This document shows positions 33,313 to 45,514 of a stretch of DNA of 64,000 bases, one piece after another. A program made the position numbers and the translations under genes. Positions within the stretch are counted from its first letter, which is position 1. The number at the start of each line of letters is the position of its first letter. The notes below the pieces were generated by a model, which saw only the letters and a list, made by a program, of their open reading frames with translations, made no database searches and was not told the origin of the DNA. Source of the stretch: Liolophura sinensis (Eukaryota; Mollusca; Polyplacophora; Chitonida; Chitonidae); NCBI RefSeq assembly GCF_032854445.1, contig NC_088307.1:10540001-10604000 (forward strand), read 5' to 3'.

Positions 33313-34391
33313 TTAGTTGATAATTACGGAACCAGAATCTGCGCTAATGTCTTGTATAGGCTCATAAATTTGCACCATTTGTTTACGGCCGTGACACGAA
33401 GCAACAATTTGCATGATAACATACATCGTCACTAACCCGATGGCGAAAGAAAAGTTCAGATACAGCGGAAAGTTGGGCCCGTATTCTTGCAGGCCGTAAC
33501 CCCCGTAAATACCTGCCACAAAGGCACCTACCCCAACGCCGCTTTGAAAGACGGACATGAGAGGCCCGTTGACATCGAGGTACACATTAGCCCACGCCAC
33601 GCCCGAGGGGAACACAGGGGCGCAGAAAAACGCAAATGCACAGGTGCTAATCCACAGAAACAATGAATTCGTCAAGCCCCAAAACGCCAAGACTGCGGCT
33701 GTACCTAAGGTCGCCAACATTTCTATAACAAACATGATGTGGATCTGCACAAACTTGGCGACAAATGCCGAGACGAAGCGACCTGCTGCAAAGCTACCCC
33801 AGTACGCCGACATTAAAAACGTCGCCTCTTTCTTGGACAAATTGGCGTGGCCCTCGATAGTGACGGGCAGTAAATACGTCGAATACGAAACTATTACGCC
33901 AATGACGCAGCAGTAAAACAGGAACAATAAACACGCCATCTGAAGGCCAAAGGCGAAATTGCCCCTTGCGCAACCGGCAGGGGAGATAATGTTCCTGAAA
34001 CTCGTCCGTGTCTCGCGAGGTGTTCTAGATGGTTGTCCCAGTACCTGAGGTTGATTCCACTGTAATTTTTTCCTGTGTCGAAGATAAAACATAAAAAAGA
34101 GACATGCGCAGATGACACCGTATCCACCCTCGATCCCGTACGGAATGTAAATATGCGTTCCGGTGTCGACAGTCGCATTCCCAGTCCCGTTTGCCGGAAG
34201 AGTCACACTGGACAAACTATAAGCGGAAGGGGACGACGTCGCGTTTGAGTCCGAGCTATTTCGTTGTGGCGACAAAAAGGGACTGACCAAGAGTGGGGCG
34301 AGAAATGAACCAAATCCCGTCCCGAAGTGCATGGCGTGAAGCGGAGCGGCTGTCTTCTCTCTCCATATCTGGATCATCATGACATTTCCAC
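33313..34391 (-). CDS. MFSD4B: MFSD4-like copy 1, exon 3 (last exon, stop TAA)
   Basis: Acceptor tctcgtttcag|GT. One long 3' exon codes for 359 codons covering TM4-TM12, with AYWGSFAAGRFVSAFVAKFV and DVNGPLMSVFQSGVGVG blocks shared with the second copy. Ends QDISADSGSVIIN. Confidence 0.95.
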
Positions 34392-37300
34392 CTGAAACGA
34401 GATGAAAACTGGTTCCGATATCATGAATGAATGGAGATGGCAACGCGACTTCGACATTGTCGCAGCCATGTGGTCACAAGTCACAAAAATGGAAAATATT
34501 ACTCGTGTGAACAATAAACGATTTTGCCCAGGGATACAGCTTAGACAAAGTTCATGCAGCTCAAACATGTTCTGATATATGCCGGTGTCACAAGTTCGAA
34601 TCCAGCTCTCGCTACTTCGACTACTTCAACTCCCAACTTTGTCAGTTACTTTGTAAAGATTTAGGTTTCGGTCTTTTTTACATATAAAGAATACATTCTT
34701 TATGTGGAGATTTAATTCTGTGTGGCGTTAAATCCCAATCAGATTTATTTGCTTTATTGGTGTTTTACGCCGTACTCACTTTTTTTTTACGTCGGTGGCC
34801 AGCATTATGGTGGGAGGAAACGGGCAGAGCTCCGGGGAAAACCCACAGTTATACACTGGCAGACCTTCGTACGTAAAACAGAAGAGGAAGCCAGCATGAA
34901 CTGGATTTGAACTCACACCGATCGCAATGGTGAGCGACTATATAAATATATAACAAGAAATAACCCCTTTTATGGTTTAGAAAACATTCCCTCGCTTTCA
35001 GCTGAACAGTCCAAGGAAACAGCATGCGAAATTGTTGTGTCTGTAACATTTGTGCTATTCCAGAATTCCGTGCGGGACATTTTGTGTAAAAGGGCCGGTA
35101 GACCTATATACTCACAGCAGGTAAGAGCGCTCCTGGAAAGCCCTTGTACAACCATGACGGAGGCCATGAGCCAGAGGTGAGAACACCAGGGTAGAGCCGC
35201 CGAACTGAGAGCCAGCGAGGATAAGAACACGGTGATGAAGAAATCTAGGTGATCCGGATAGCGGCCGCACAAGATTCCACCGCCGATAGAGCCTACCGGC
35301 ATGGCGAGGTGGAGCCCCGTAAGAGCCTGGCCGATCTGCGCGTAGCTGCAACCAGCGATCTCCGTCAGGTCGATCAAAGTGGCACCGATGATCGCCGTGA
35401 AAATTCCCTGAGAGAAAAGAAACCGATGATTGCTTTTATTTCTAATTACTATTTTATGCCTCACCGAGATGACTTAGGGGTTCAATATATTTATACCTGG
35501 GCCAGATAAGACGGGTATTTTTTTTTTGCCGGTTTTGTGTGTGTGTGTCTGTTCAGACACTCTACCGAAAAAATATTGCAAAGATTTGCATGAAATGTTG
35601 TGTACATTTATGTTTTTGTTAAATGCCAACGTCAACCAAAACTAAAACGAAACTTCAAGCACATCGGAAAACATACCGGCACGTGGAAGTTTCAGTAAAA
35701 ATATTTTTTTCTGGTTAACATCGACCTTCGTACAAAAAAAAAATTAAACACACAATGTCTCATTTCAACCCTTCAATAATCGAGTGTGTATATTTGGCGG
35801 GTTATTACTAAGCAGCCATTTTCTATGGCCAGCAAACTTTCATGGGCGCATCGACAAAGAAGTTGACAGTTCATTTATTTGTACTTTTGTATCACACTTC
35901 TCTGGGGCCGATTCCCCGCCTTATTACGTTTACCATGCCAAGTTCGTTTTAACTTTCCGACGTGTGACAAACAGGTTTTGCGGACTGCAGTGGCTCCAAG
36001 CCTGGGATGTAGCAAACGGCCAGATATATGTCATATGCGTGACATACAATGGTTACAGAGACTATATGCGTGACATACAATGGTAACAGAGACAATATGC
36101 GTCCTATACTAGTAGTTACATCGGTATAGAGAAAAGGGGTACTGCGAGGATTCCACACATCAGCGACAACACACACCTTAACCAGTCTCCTGATTGAATA
36201 AAAATGAACTGATTTCATTAGTACAATAACCGGCCCCGATAGCAGCACTAGATAAAAGAGCGGTGGAAAGCCGTCCTCCAACAAGGAGGCACATCACATG
36301 TACTCTAAGGATTCCTTCGTCGTACAAATGACTGAAAAATTGCTTATTGCTTATCCAGTGCTGCTTCACTGAGACGCCTTACCGAAGGCAAGTAAAACGC
36401 CATTATACTGATACGGGTGAACCAGTTGCTGCACTATCCCCTTCATGCTGAACGCCAAGCGAGGAAGCTACAAGTTCCTCTTTATAGTCTTAAAGTGGCT
36501 CGACTCAGGATTGACCCTGGATCTACCGCTTCCAAAGCGGGCCCTCTACCAATGAATTTCAGAGGAACAGGTGGAACAGCATTTATTTATTACACAGTGC
36601 TCCCAGCATAATGCTGACTGCTGTCATATGAGTGAAGTAATCTTGAGTACGGTTTAATACACCAATCAAATAAATAACTAAATATTATACAGTGAGACTG
36701 GGAGGGGGCGGACAAGGTGTGTGAGTGTGTGTGTGTGTGTGAGGGGGGAGGACTGACAACAAGACAACGGTCTATTAACTTTATAGCATGCAGTTGCCTA
36801 ACGTGCACTTTTCCGTTGTTGTGCGAAATAGGAGCCTACTTTTTGGACATATTTTCTTAACATAGTTTTATATATCTAGACTGTTAAATGTCACCTGACC
36901 CCATTTCTCGGTTTTAAGGTGAAACTTCTACCTGGTTTCCTGACCAAGGTTAAACCGAAAACAACGCCAAACTGTGTCTCTGTGAAGCTGCACGTGACTA
37001 TAATTTACTAATTTTACGGTTGACAGTCGATTAGAAATGCAAACATTATACAGAGTATAAACACCGGGACTAGTATTTACTTACCTAGTTTTCAAGATGA
37101 CTTGCATTTTAACAAGTTAATGTAAAGGTCATATACCAAGAAATTATACAGGGTCATGGAGGGTTCAAATACATCGTTCAAACTGACGCACGAACTCTTA
37201 ATATCAAACACCAGATTTAGCCTACGGCTGAGGAATGTTTTGTATTTACGCCCACGCAAGACATAGTTTTACTGCTACTCTTAACATCACTCCAGATGAA

Positions 37301-37749
37301 AGGGTGGGGGGTCGGCTCCGTTGTCTAGTGGTTAGATTGCCTTTAGCCTCTCACCAATGGGTTCACTGTGCGTTCAAGCCCAGTTTATGCTTGCCTCCTC
37401 TCTGGCTGTACCTGGGAAGGTCTTCAAGGAACCTGCGGATGCATGGTACTGAGTTCCCTCGACTATACCCGGTTTCCTCCCAGCATAATGCTGGTGGCTG
37501 CCGTTTAAGCGCAATACTCATGAGTGTTTACATTCATGTACTATTCATACTTACAATGAACGTCCAGGTAAAAACCATTATTCCGGTTTTAAATATCTTG
37601 AATATTTTGCTGTCTTCTAAAACTCCGTCATCGCTTTTATTAGACGGTAATTGTTGGATGCTATCATCGCTCTCTTTTATGAAAGCCCCGTAATTTCCGG
37701 TTCCACCTCCAAGCAGTTTAGGTGTAAGGTCCTGTTTCATGCCTGACAT
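33313..37749 (-). CDS. MFSD4B: MFSD4/NaGLT1-like major-facilitator sugar transporter, copy 1 (3 exons)
   Basis: Three exons give 521 aa with about 12 membrane segments, a multi-pass plasma-membrane transporter of the MFS. The segment CGGNVMMIQIWREK followed by HFGTGFGSFLAPLL matches the signature of sodium-dependent glucose transporter 1 (MFSD4B, 'GGNVLILAIWGDK ... HFSFALGAFLAPLL') and its sister MFSD4A. The MFS motif-A-like GGGILCGRYPD lies at about 107-117. A Ser/Asn-rich loop after the middle of exon 3 carries several N-glycosylation sequons and is probably extracellular. Substrate is inferred (glucose, urea or related solute). Phases 0 and 1 at the two introns. Human homologues are about 480-515 aa, so the model is probably full length. 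Confidence 0.93.
34740..34935 (-). repeat. SINE family B copy in intron 2 of MFSD4-like copy 1
   Basis: Reverse tail and body up to tgaactcacaccgatcgcaa. Confidence 0.85.
35116..35407 (-). CDS. MFSD4B: MFSD4-like copy 1, exon 2 (292 nt; phase 0 to 1)
   Basis: Acceptor tttctctcag|GGA, donor TGCT|GTGAGT. Encodes TM1 end to TM4: IFTAIIGATLIDLTEIAG ... GLHLAMPVGSIGGGILCGRY ... ALPWCSHLWLMAS. Same length and phases as in the paralogue near 49.6 kb. Confidence 0.94.
36228..36555. repeat. two SINE family A pieces in inverted orientation
   Basis: A forward fragment (about 36228-36340, with an internal deletion right after the cccgatagca head) abuts a reverse copy (about 36355-36555). Intron 1 of MFSD4-like copy 1. 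Confidence 0.85.
36597..36682 (+). repeat. SINE family B tail fragment
   Basis: cagcataatgctgactgctg to caatcaaataaataac. Confidence 0.8.
36715..36742. repeat. GT microsatellite
   Basis: Short (gt)n tract followed by a poly-purine run. Confidence 0.9.
37310..37530 (+). repeat. SINE family B copy
   Basis: Head with tRNA-like gttgtctagtggttagattg; body to gcgcaatactcatgagtg. Its 3' end lies about 20 bp from exon 1 of MFSD4-like copy 1, on the intron side. Confidence 0.82.
37555..37749 (-). CDS. MFSD4B: MFSD4-like copy 1, exon 1 (start codon; ends phase 0)
   Basis: ATG in an adequate context (ggccATGT) begins MSGMKQDL; the acidic cytosolic N-terminus of about 50 residues leads into TM1 (GIMVFTWTFI). 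Donor ATT|GTAAGT. The frame extends upstream without another well-placed start. Confidence 0.85.
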
Positions 37750-38167
37750 GGCCGTTCTCTGCAATATGACAGTGTTACATATTTCATAATGAATGAAGAT
37801 ACTGGGGTGTTCATCACAGTTATAATAAGCAAGTGTGAAAAAGGTCAACATTTTGTAACTGTTAAAATGATACAACTTGTTGAGTGCTACAAAATGTGAA
37901 TGCCAGCTTTTTAAATGTTACCCCGAGATGTTACATTTTTTAAACAGGTACATGTAAGATGTAAACAGCATCATGGCGGTGATCATAATTGGGTTTAGCT
38001 TTTCTGGCACGGTCAAATTGTTACATTATTAAAGTTGTACACATTATTTCAAAATTAATGTATACATTTGAAGACAAAAGTAAAGAGATATGTTGTGAAT
38101 ACGATATGAATGTGTGGAAGGCCATCATTTTTGTTGTCTCCGGCATGCTATACCAGTGACCCAGCGC

Positions 38168-38430
38168 TATATTTATTTTTTTATTTAATTGGTGTTTTTC
38201 GCCGTACTTAAGAATATTTCACTTATACGACGGCGACCAGCATTATGGTGGGTGGAAACCGGGCACAGCCTGGGGGAAACCCACGACCATCCGCAGGCTG
38301 CTGGCAGACCTTCCCACTGGAGCGGAAGCCAGCATGAGCTGGACTTGAACTCACAGCGACCGCATTGGTGAGAGGATCCTGGGTTATTGCGCTGCGCTAG
38401 CGCGCTAACCAACTGAGCCACGGAGGCCCC
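38168..38430 (-). repeat. SINE family B, full length reference copy
   Basis: On the minus strand: A-box tggctcagttgg (perfect match to TRGCNNAGYNGG), B-box gttcaagtc, body, and an attaaataaa tail. Flanked by acccagcgctata / acccagtgctata, a target-site duplication. Confidence 0.93.
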
Positions 38431-38567
38431 AACCCAGTGCTATAAGTAGCCTATGTGGACATCCGTGATGCTATACTATGATAGGATGATCAAAGTTAAA
38501 ATTGCTCGGAAAGTTCATACGTGAGGTAAATAACCCTGCATGGAATTTTATACTTATGCTATATTTA

Positions 38568-38608
38568 TTTATTTGATTGGTGTTATACGCCGTACTCAAC
38601 AATTACCT
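38568..38608 (-). repeat. SINE family B tail fragment
   Basis: tttatttatttgattggtgt and cgccgtactcaa only. Confidence 0.75.
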
Positions 38609-39030
38609 ATGTTATAACATTGCGAGATGATTTTTGATTCAGACCGGATATTCAGCTCGGTGTCATTTTTTTATCTCCAATTTTTCCAATTTGTCGACCT
38701 TAAGATATGTTTGTGGCCAAGTCAGGTTTCAGATTCCACAAAGATTAACTTAAAATACGCCGCCTTTGCAGAATTATGATACAGGAGTAGAGTACTGTTT
38801 GTTACTCGATATTTTGATAATCTCCTGGAGACTAAATTTCGTGATGAACACTACAAATCATTCGTGCATTACGTTAAACTAATCAACTAATTTGGCCGAA
38901 CTGTTTGTAACTCTCGCGGATTAAAATGTTTTCACATGAACAAAGATTAGCCACATGAGTTGGGTTGTCTCCATGCGAATAAAGCCAGGTCATGCGCACT
39001 GGAAACAGCTATCTCGCTTGTAAAGACATG

Positions 39031-39272
39031 GGAGCCTCCGTGGTCTTGTAGTTAGCTTGCTAGCGCAGAAAAATGACCCAGGAGGCTCTCACCTAGGCGA
39101 ATCGCCTGTGAATTCGAGTTCAGTTCATGCTGGCTTCCTTTCAGGTCGTATGTGGCTGTGGGTTTCTCCCTGGCTCTGTCCGGTTTCCTCCCACGAAAAT
39201 GCTGGCCGTCGTCCTATAAGTGAAATATTCTTGAGTAATGCGTTAAACACCAATGAAATAAATTAATAAACA
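39031..39272 (+). repeat. SINE family B, full length
   Basis: Head gcctccgtggtcttgtagtt, body with a small deletion after the cgtatgtgg block, tail caccaatgaaataaatt. Confidence 0.88.
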
Positions 39273-39284
39273 TATAAGTACAAA

Positions 39285-39490
39285 GTCATTAGTTGATTAG
39301 TGGTAAAGCTGCTTGTCTGTTAATGGCCTGATCACACAATTCAATCCCACTATCGGACAGGACATTTTCGAGATTCCTGCTCCTCTACTACTATTTTTCT
39401 CGGTGTTTTAGTCACAGTTAGCTTCATGCCGACGGCGTCCTCCTGTGTGGTGTTACACGAAGTTCATGAGAGAGTCCTTGCCTTCTTCAA
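39285..39490 (+). repeat. tRNA-headed SINE-like element, other family
   Basis: A-box-like gattagtggtaaagctgc and B-box-like aattcaatccc, then a body unlike families A and B. Confidence 0.45.
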
Positions 39491-39499
39491 TATGTGAAC

Positions 39500-39818
39500 G
39501 GCCCCGATAGCACAGATGGTAGAGCGTCCGTTTCGTGAGAGGTAGATCCAGGGTCAATAATGGGTCGAGTCACATCTAATACATTAAAAGAGCTTGGCGT
39601 TCAGCATGAAGGGGATAGTGCAACAACTGGTTGACCGTATCAGTATAATGGCTCGGGCGGGGCGGGGCGGGTTACTTTCCTTCGGTAAATCTCAGTGAAG
39701 CAGCACTAGATAAAAGAGCGGTGGAAATCCGTCCTGCGACAAGGAGGTACATTACATGCACTCTAAGGATTCCTTCGTCGTCATATGACGTTAAACCCCA
39801 AGCACTCACTCACTCACT
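39500..39818 (+). repeat. SINE family A, near full length
   Basis: Head ccccgatagcacagatggta to cactcactcactc tail, with a ggcgg expansion in the middle. Confidence 0.9.
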
Positions 39819-39849
39819 CTTTCACACATTAAACTGGTCGTGATCATCG

Positions 39850-40980
39850 TCAAGTTAAAAGCCTATGAGCACTGTCGACATACTACAACACCATGCCCTT
39901 AGATACAACACATGACATGGCGCTGCATCAAAGTACATATAATACAATATCAATGGAGTGTAAGGGGCCTGGCGTATCCATTACAACCGAACATAAGGCC
40001 AAACAAGATTTAAAATTAAAACTTTGTACCTGTTTGCATGTTACCTTGCAACATTAGCGCCAGGCGTAGGATAGATTTCGCTATTTCATCACGTAATCAA
40101 AATACTCACCCTTTATGGGTACAAACAACTGTACATATAATATATGTGTATTACGTATGTGCATGTTAAAGCATGTACGTATAGTTTATACACTAAGATT
40201 ATCATCGGCATTCTGTGCCAGTTATTCACCCATCAGACTGATCAAGGTACAAACTGGCCATTGTTAGATTAAATGGTGCACGCCTCGCCGACACTCGGAA
40301 TTTTCCGGTGATCTCCGACCAGTTTTGATAGGCCATCGCCACGCGCGTGTTCCATATCAATCATATGCCTGATTGTCATCAGGTTTGTTGTACAATTTGA
40401 TAGGTTTTACGACATGATAAGTTTTGATTATAGAGAATTGTAGGCATATTTATTCATTTGTTCGATTGTTTCTTGACTTCATACTCCAGGTAAACACCCA
40501 AAGGCTCCCCCTGTTTACTATAACGATTACTTATGCATGCTTACAATAACACTTGACTATAGCATCATGTCTGTTTGATACTGGACATGACACCATGTAC
40601 ATGAATGACACCAGATCTGGCACCAGGTTCTTCCTTTATTTTACTTTCATTTTAACCAACCCAACAAAAAATAAAGCTGAATCAGCTGTATTCCTTGCAT
40701 TTTTGTACTTATTGTATGCATTTCATATCACCTCGGCAATTACCATGCTTTGAATCTATGCTTCGAAACAGGCATTCGTATATTAGCCCTCAACCAATAA
40801 GAACGCTCCAAATCATGAACTTCTGGACCGATTAAATGTAACAAATTACAGTTGGCCTGGTTGCATTTGTTTTACACCTACTTCTGCTGAAGCCAGTGTC
40901 TTAGGTGGCTTGCACATTTGTATGTTGTTATTATTCGTGCCACGTACGGATTTACACGACGAGTTACAGTAATACTGCGG
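39850..40980. other. intergenic, no gene seen
   Basis: AT-rich unique sequence; a small family-E-like piece (caaccaataagaacgctcc) near 40.79 kb is the only repeat recognised. Confidence 0.4.
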
Positions 40981-40984
40981 TAAA

Positions 40985-41892
40985 CTGACAAGAGGGAGAA
41001 ATCAGCTGGCTACGTGTAACTATACTGACGGATAGAAGAAACATTACCAAGACGTTGAGAGACGACAGAACAAGAACTGACAAGAGGGCGAAATCAACTG
41101 GTTACGTGTAACTATACTGACGTATAGGAGAAACATTACCAAGACGTTGAGAGACGACAGAACAAAACTGACAAGAGGGCGAAATCAGCTAGTAACCTGT
41201 AACTATACTGATGTATAGAAGAAACATTAACAAGACGTTGAGAGACGACAGAACAAAACTTACAAGAGGGCGAAATCAGTTAGTAACCTGTAACTATACC
41301 GACGTATAGAAGAAACATTAACAAGACGTTGAGAGACAACAGAACAAAACTGACAAGAGGGCGAAATCAGCTAGTAACCTGTAACTATACTGACGTATAG
41401 AAGAAACATTAACAAGACGTTGAGAGACAACAGAACAAAACTGACAAGAGGGCGAAATCAGCTAGTAACCTGTAACTATACCGACGTATAGAAGAAACAT
41501 TAACAAGACGTTGAGAGACGACAGAACGAAACTGACAAGAGGGCGAAATCAGCTAGTAACCTGTAACTATACTGACGTATAGAAGAAACATTAACAAGAT
41601 GTTGAGAGACAACAGAACAAAACTGACAAGAGGGCGAAATCAGCTAGTAACCTGTAACTATACTGACGTATAGAAGAAACATTAACAAGATGTTGAGAGA
41701 CAACAGAACAAAACTGACAAGAGGGCGAAATCAGCTAGTAACCTGTAACTATACTGACGTATAGAAAAACTTTAACAAGACGTTGAGAGATGACAGAACA
41801 AAAACTGACAAAAGGGCGAAATTAGCTAGTTACGTGTAACTATATTGACGTACAGAAGAAACTTTAACAAAACGTTGAGAGACGATAGTTTT
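40985..41892. repeat. minisatellite, about 91-bp unit
   Basis: About ten copies with core caagacgttgagagacgaca and actgacaagagggcgaaatc; the middle copies are nearly identical and the outer ones more diverged. Confidence 0.95.
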
Positions 41893-42221
41893 ATACTATT
41901 TGTATAGTTTCTTTTCAGTATTTTTGCCAATTAAGACTCTTGTCACAGGTTTTATTTCCATTGTGTAGTCTTTTATAATAACATGTCTTGCCATGTCATA
42001 GATGCCCTCTTTTTTCATAATTGTGTCTAATACCGCTGAAATCGGGACTAAAGGCTGTATGGTCATCGTGTTAAATTATATAGCCACGTTGAATGCATAC
42101 CCGATTAGTCTTGCAATCAAAGGGCAACTGAATTACATACTTATGTTATTAACGGCAACTTTTAAACCAACATGGTACACAATATGGACACTGACTTTAT
42201 CCATTCGCCTCTTTCAATCGG

Positions 42222-42473
42222 AGTCGGTTAGCGCGCTAGCGCAGCGCAATGACCCAGGAGCCTCTCACCAATGCGGTCGCTCTGAGTTCAAGTCCAGCTC
42301 ATACTGGCTTCCCCTCCGGCCGTAAGTGGGAAGGTCTGCCAGCAACCTGCAGATGGTCGTGGGTTTCCCCCGGGCTGTGCCCGGTTTCCTCTCACCATAA
42401 TGCTGGCCGCTGTCGTATAAGTGAAATATTCTTGAGTACGGCGTAAAACACCAATCAAATAAATAAATAAATC
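42222..42473 (+). repeat. SINE family B, near full length
   Basis: From tcggttagcgcgctagcg through the body to the aaataaataaataa tail. Confidence 0.92.
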
Positions 42474-42484
42474 TTTCAATCCGC

Positions 42485-42615
42485 ATTGAAAACTGTTGAC
42501 TGTTTCTCTTAGAATTGTTCTTTGGTGGGTTGGTTTGAAGCCGGTTTTGGAAATTGATTTGGAGATTATTGACCCGTAAAGTACATTTACGTTGGCCACA
42601 TAGGCTGGAATACGA
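42485..42615 (+). repeat. dispersed repeat family E copy
   Basis: actgttgactgtttctctt, ttctttggtgggttgg and ttattgacccgtaaagt blocks. Confidence 0.5.
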
Positions 42616-42619
42616 GTGT

Positions 42620-44170
42620 CTGTTTTGAAACCTAGTTTTAGGACAGATGCACCTCTGGGTGGTTATCTCTCACCCACGTGAATGTTCCATGCAGTATAAG
42701 TAAGCGTCGTGCTGGGTTTGCTTGACAGTGAAAAGTGTACAAGTGACTTTGTTTGTGGATGTGCCAGGTAGGTCAGTACAAGATTGTGTCACCTGTAGCG
42801 GAGATTAGAATGTACGACATGCAAACTTTAACATGTTTGTATTTGTAGGTCATGGCAAGCTTAAATGTCTGAGAAATTTGATCTCTAACGAAGGCTATTA
42901 TAGACCTGTGTATCTGACCTGAAAATGACTTACTTGTTGGTCAATGATCTCATGTAGATATCTTTTTGTGCAGACACACAGATAAATATTGATTTTGTTT
43001 GCACCGTGTCCCACTGCCACAGATCTAGTACTTTTTGCGTCTACGCTATTTTTAATTGATTTAAATATTGAATACAATACATAGCTTTTAATCGTTAATC
43101 ATCAGTTATAAATTGTGAGTTTTATAGTGTGTGTTTTCTAAACTTAATATTTTAATTCATTTATTTCTGTATTTATTTTCTTTAATTATTTCAAGGGCTT
43201 TTTGCCTTTGGTATACTCAGGGTTATTTCACTCATATAATGTTGTTAATTGAGGGAGAACCAGCGTTTGTTCTTCGCTAGGATGTCACGTGTCATCCTTG
43301 GATGTTAGTTGTTTGCAGTGGTGTGTTCACAGACGTTGCAAAACACAGGTGAAGGTTTGATACCTTTGTTAAAATGCCTCACATATATTATCACAGTGCA
43401 AACAAAGATCTGATATACTCTTCCTCCTATTGTTTGATCTAGATCTGGGCATCATCGAACAGGCGATGTAGTTAATGCAATATAATTTATGATCCTTCGT
43501 CTTGGTGAACTGCTGTATCATCCTAGATCTTATTTTAACAGAACCTTGTGGAGCCAGCCAAAGAATCAATATTTAGAGAGGCCAATAGTAAAACTAATTT
43601 GTCATTCGTGAAAGTCCATAACTCACATTCTCTTCTCACAACTTTTCTTCATGTTTAACTCCAATATGACGGCCATTAAATAAAGCTTTTATTAATGGCT
43701 CTCGCTGAATATCACTTCCGTGTCAATGTTGTCATTAGACAACTTAGAGGAAAATACGACAGAAAACTCGAAACTTGTTTTCTTTGAGATGTGCTGCGTT
43801 ATTTAGTATAGATTCCAGATTTCAAATTTTAGATTTATCCAAAAGATTTGCTGTGATAACTTTGACGCACTTAGATGACACTAGAATAGACTGCACCTTC
43901 AAACTGGCAGAGTTAGATATATAAAATACCAACCCATTCGACGAAAAAGAACTTAACAGACTAAACAGAATAAACCGATCGTAAATTTACAGAAATGTTG
44001 ACGTATAAATTACTTCATCTTCAGGTCTTACAAAGACAGCATGCAAAATACATGCTAATTGTGCTTAAAAGCCAACAATTATGTAATAAGGGTGATAAGC
44101 TAAAAACAGTAAGAGCCACCTATTCATGACACTGAAGCTAAAATGACATAAAAACAAACGAAGCTATAGT
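42620..44170. other. intergenic, no gene seen
   Basis: AT-rich sequence without recognisable coding exons or repeat families. Confidence 0.4.
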
Positions 44171-44174
44171 CGTG

Positions 44175-44715
44175 ACAGAACCAACAATAAATTAAACTAG
44201 CTACCAGTGGTGATAACCACAAATGAAGCTATAGTTGTGACAGAACTACAAATGAAGTCATAGCCGTGACAAAACCACACACAAAGTTGTAGTTGTGACA
44301 AAGCCACAAAGGAAGCTACAGTCGTGACAGAACTACAAATGAAGGCATGGTCGCGGCGGAACCACGAAGAAAGCTATAGTCGTGACAAATCCAAACGTGG
44401 ATTTATTTATTTATCTGATTAGTGTTTTACCCTATATTCAAGAATATTTCACTTATACGACGGCAGCCAGCACTATGGTGGGAGGAAACCTGGCAGAGCC
44501 CGGCGGAAACCCACGATCACCCGCAGGTTGCTGCAGACCTTCCCACGTACGCCAAACGTGAGGCTACAGTCGTGGCAGAACCAGATATGAAGCTACAGTA
44601 TATATAGTCGTTACAGATCCACAAAAGAAACTATAGACAGAGTTGACAAAACCACAAATGAGTATAAAGTTGTGACAGAACCACTCATGAAGCTAAATTC
44701 GCGACACAGCCTCAA
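44175..44715. repeat. minisatellite, about 29-bp unit, interrupted by a SINE
   Basis: Degenerate units with aatgaagctatagttgtgac on both sides of the insertion at 44400-44551. Confidence 0.85.
44400..44551 (-). repeat. SINE family B inserted in a minisatellite
   Basis: Reverse tail and body; the 9-mer ccaaacgtg is present immediately before (44391-44399) and after (44552-44560). Confidence 0.9.
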
Positions 44716-44724
44716 AGATGAAGA

Positions 44725-45085
44725 CCGGCCCGGATAGCACAGTTGGTAGAGCGTCCGCTTCGGAACCGGTAGATCCAGGATCAATCCTTGATCGAGTCAC
44801 ACCTAAGACTTTAAAAGAGGAAGTTGTAACTTCCTCGCTTGGCGTTCAGCATGAAAGGGATAGTGCAACGACTGGTTGACCCGTATTGGCTCGGGCGGGG
44901 CGGCTTACTTGCCTTCGGTAAGTCGTCTCAGTGAAGCAGCACTAGATAAAAGAGCGGTGGAAATCCGTCCTGCAACAAGGAGGCACATTACACGTGCATG
45001 CACCCTAATGATTCCTTCGTCGTCATATGACTGAAAAATTGTTGAGTACGACGTTAAACCCCAAGCACTCACTCACTCACTCAAA
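44725..45085 (+). repeat. SINE family A, full length reference copy
   Basis: A-box tagcacagttgg (perfect consensus), B-box gatcaatcc, a conserved body with cttcggtaagtcgtctcag and aaggaggcacattaca, and a cactcactcactcactc tail. Confidence 0.93.
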
Positions 45086-45514
45086 GATGAACAAATGCAG
45101 TACGTGTAACACATAAAAATATGAATGAATAGGGTTTAACGACACATTGGCTGTATTTCAACCATACTGTGGAGAACTGAAACGGATGAGATAATACTAG
45201 TAACAGAGCCACCAAAATGAAGTAACAAACACGAAGTGACGGTAGTCACAATGTTCCTATGTAAAATAACAATCGTGATGAGCGTCAAAAGTGAGCTAAA
45301 TTTCATAACAGATCGACGACCATGAATTAGTAGTTGTGTAAAGTCACAAAGACACAACAACTATTCATGTGAGAGCGACAAAATAGCCCAATTTTAGTTG
45401 AAGGACCAAAAAGCAGAGCTATAACGGTTAAAATAATTCCATAAAGCTAAGATAATGGCGAAAACATAGGAGATGAGCGTGTAACCGTAGACAATATAAT
45501 TAAATGCGAATAGC

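Noticed and set aside
33557-33916. 119-aa frame on the + strand
   Set aside because: Antisense shadow of the transporter exon, which has clear MFS homology on the other strand.
38340-38430. tRNA-Leu-like gene on the - strand
   Set aside because: Head of a SINE family B copy with body, tail and target-site duplication.
40985-41892. CRISPR-like array
   Set aside because: Units are contiguous repeats without spacers in a eukaryotic genome; an ordinary minisatellite.
44725-44800. tRNA gene (perfect A- and B-boxes)
   Set aside because: It is the head of a full-length SINE family A copy; the acceptor stem does not pair and the same head recurs in many copies.
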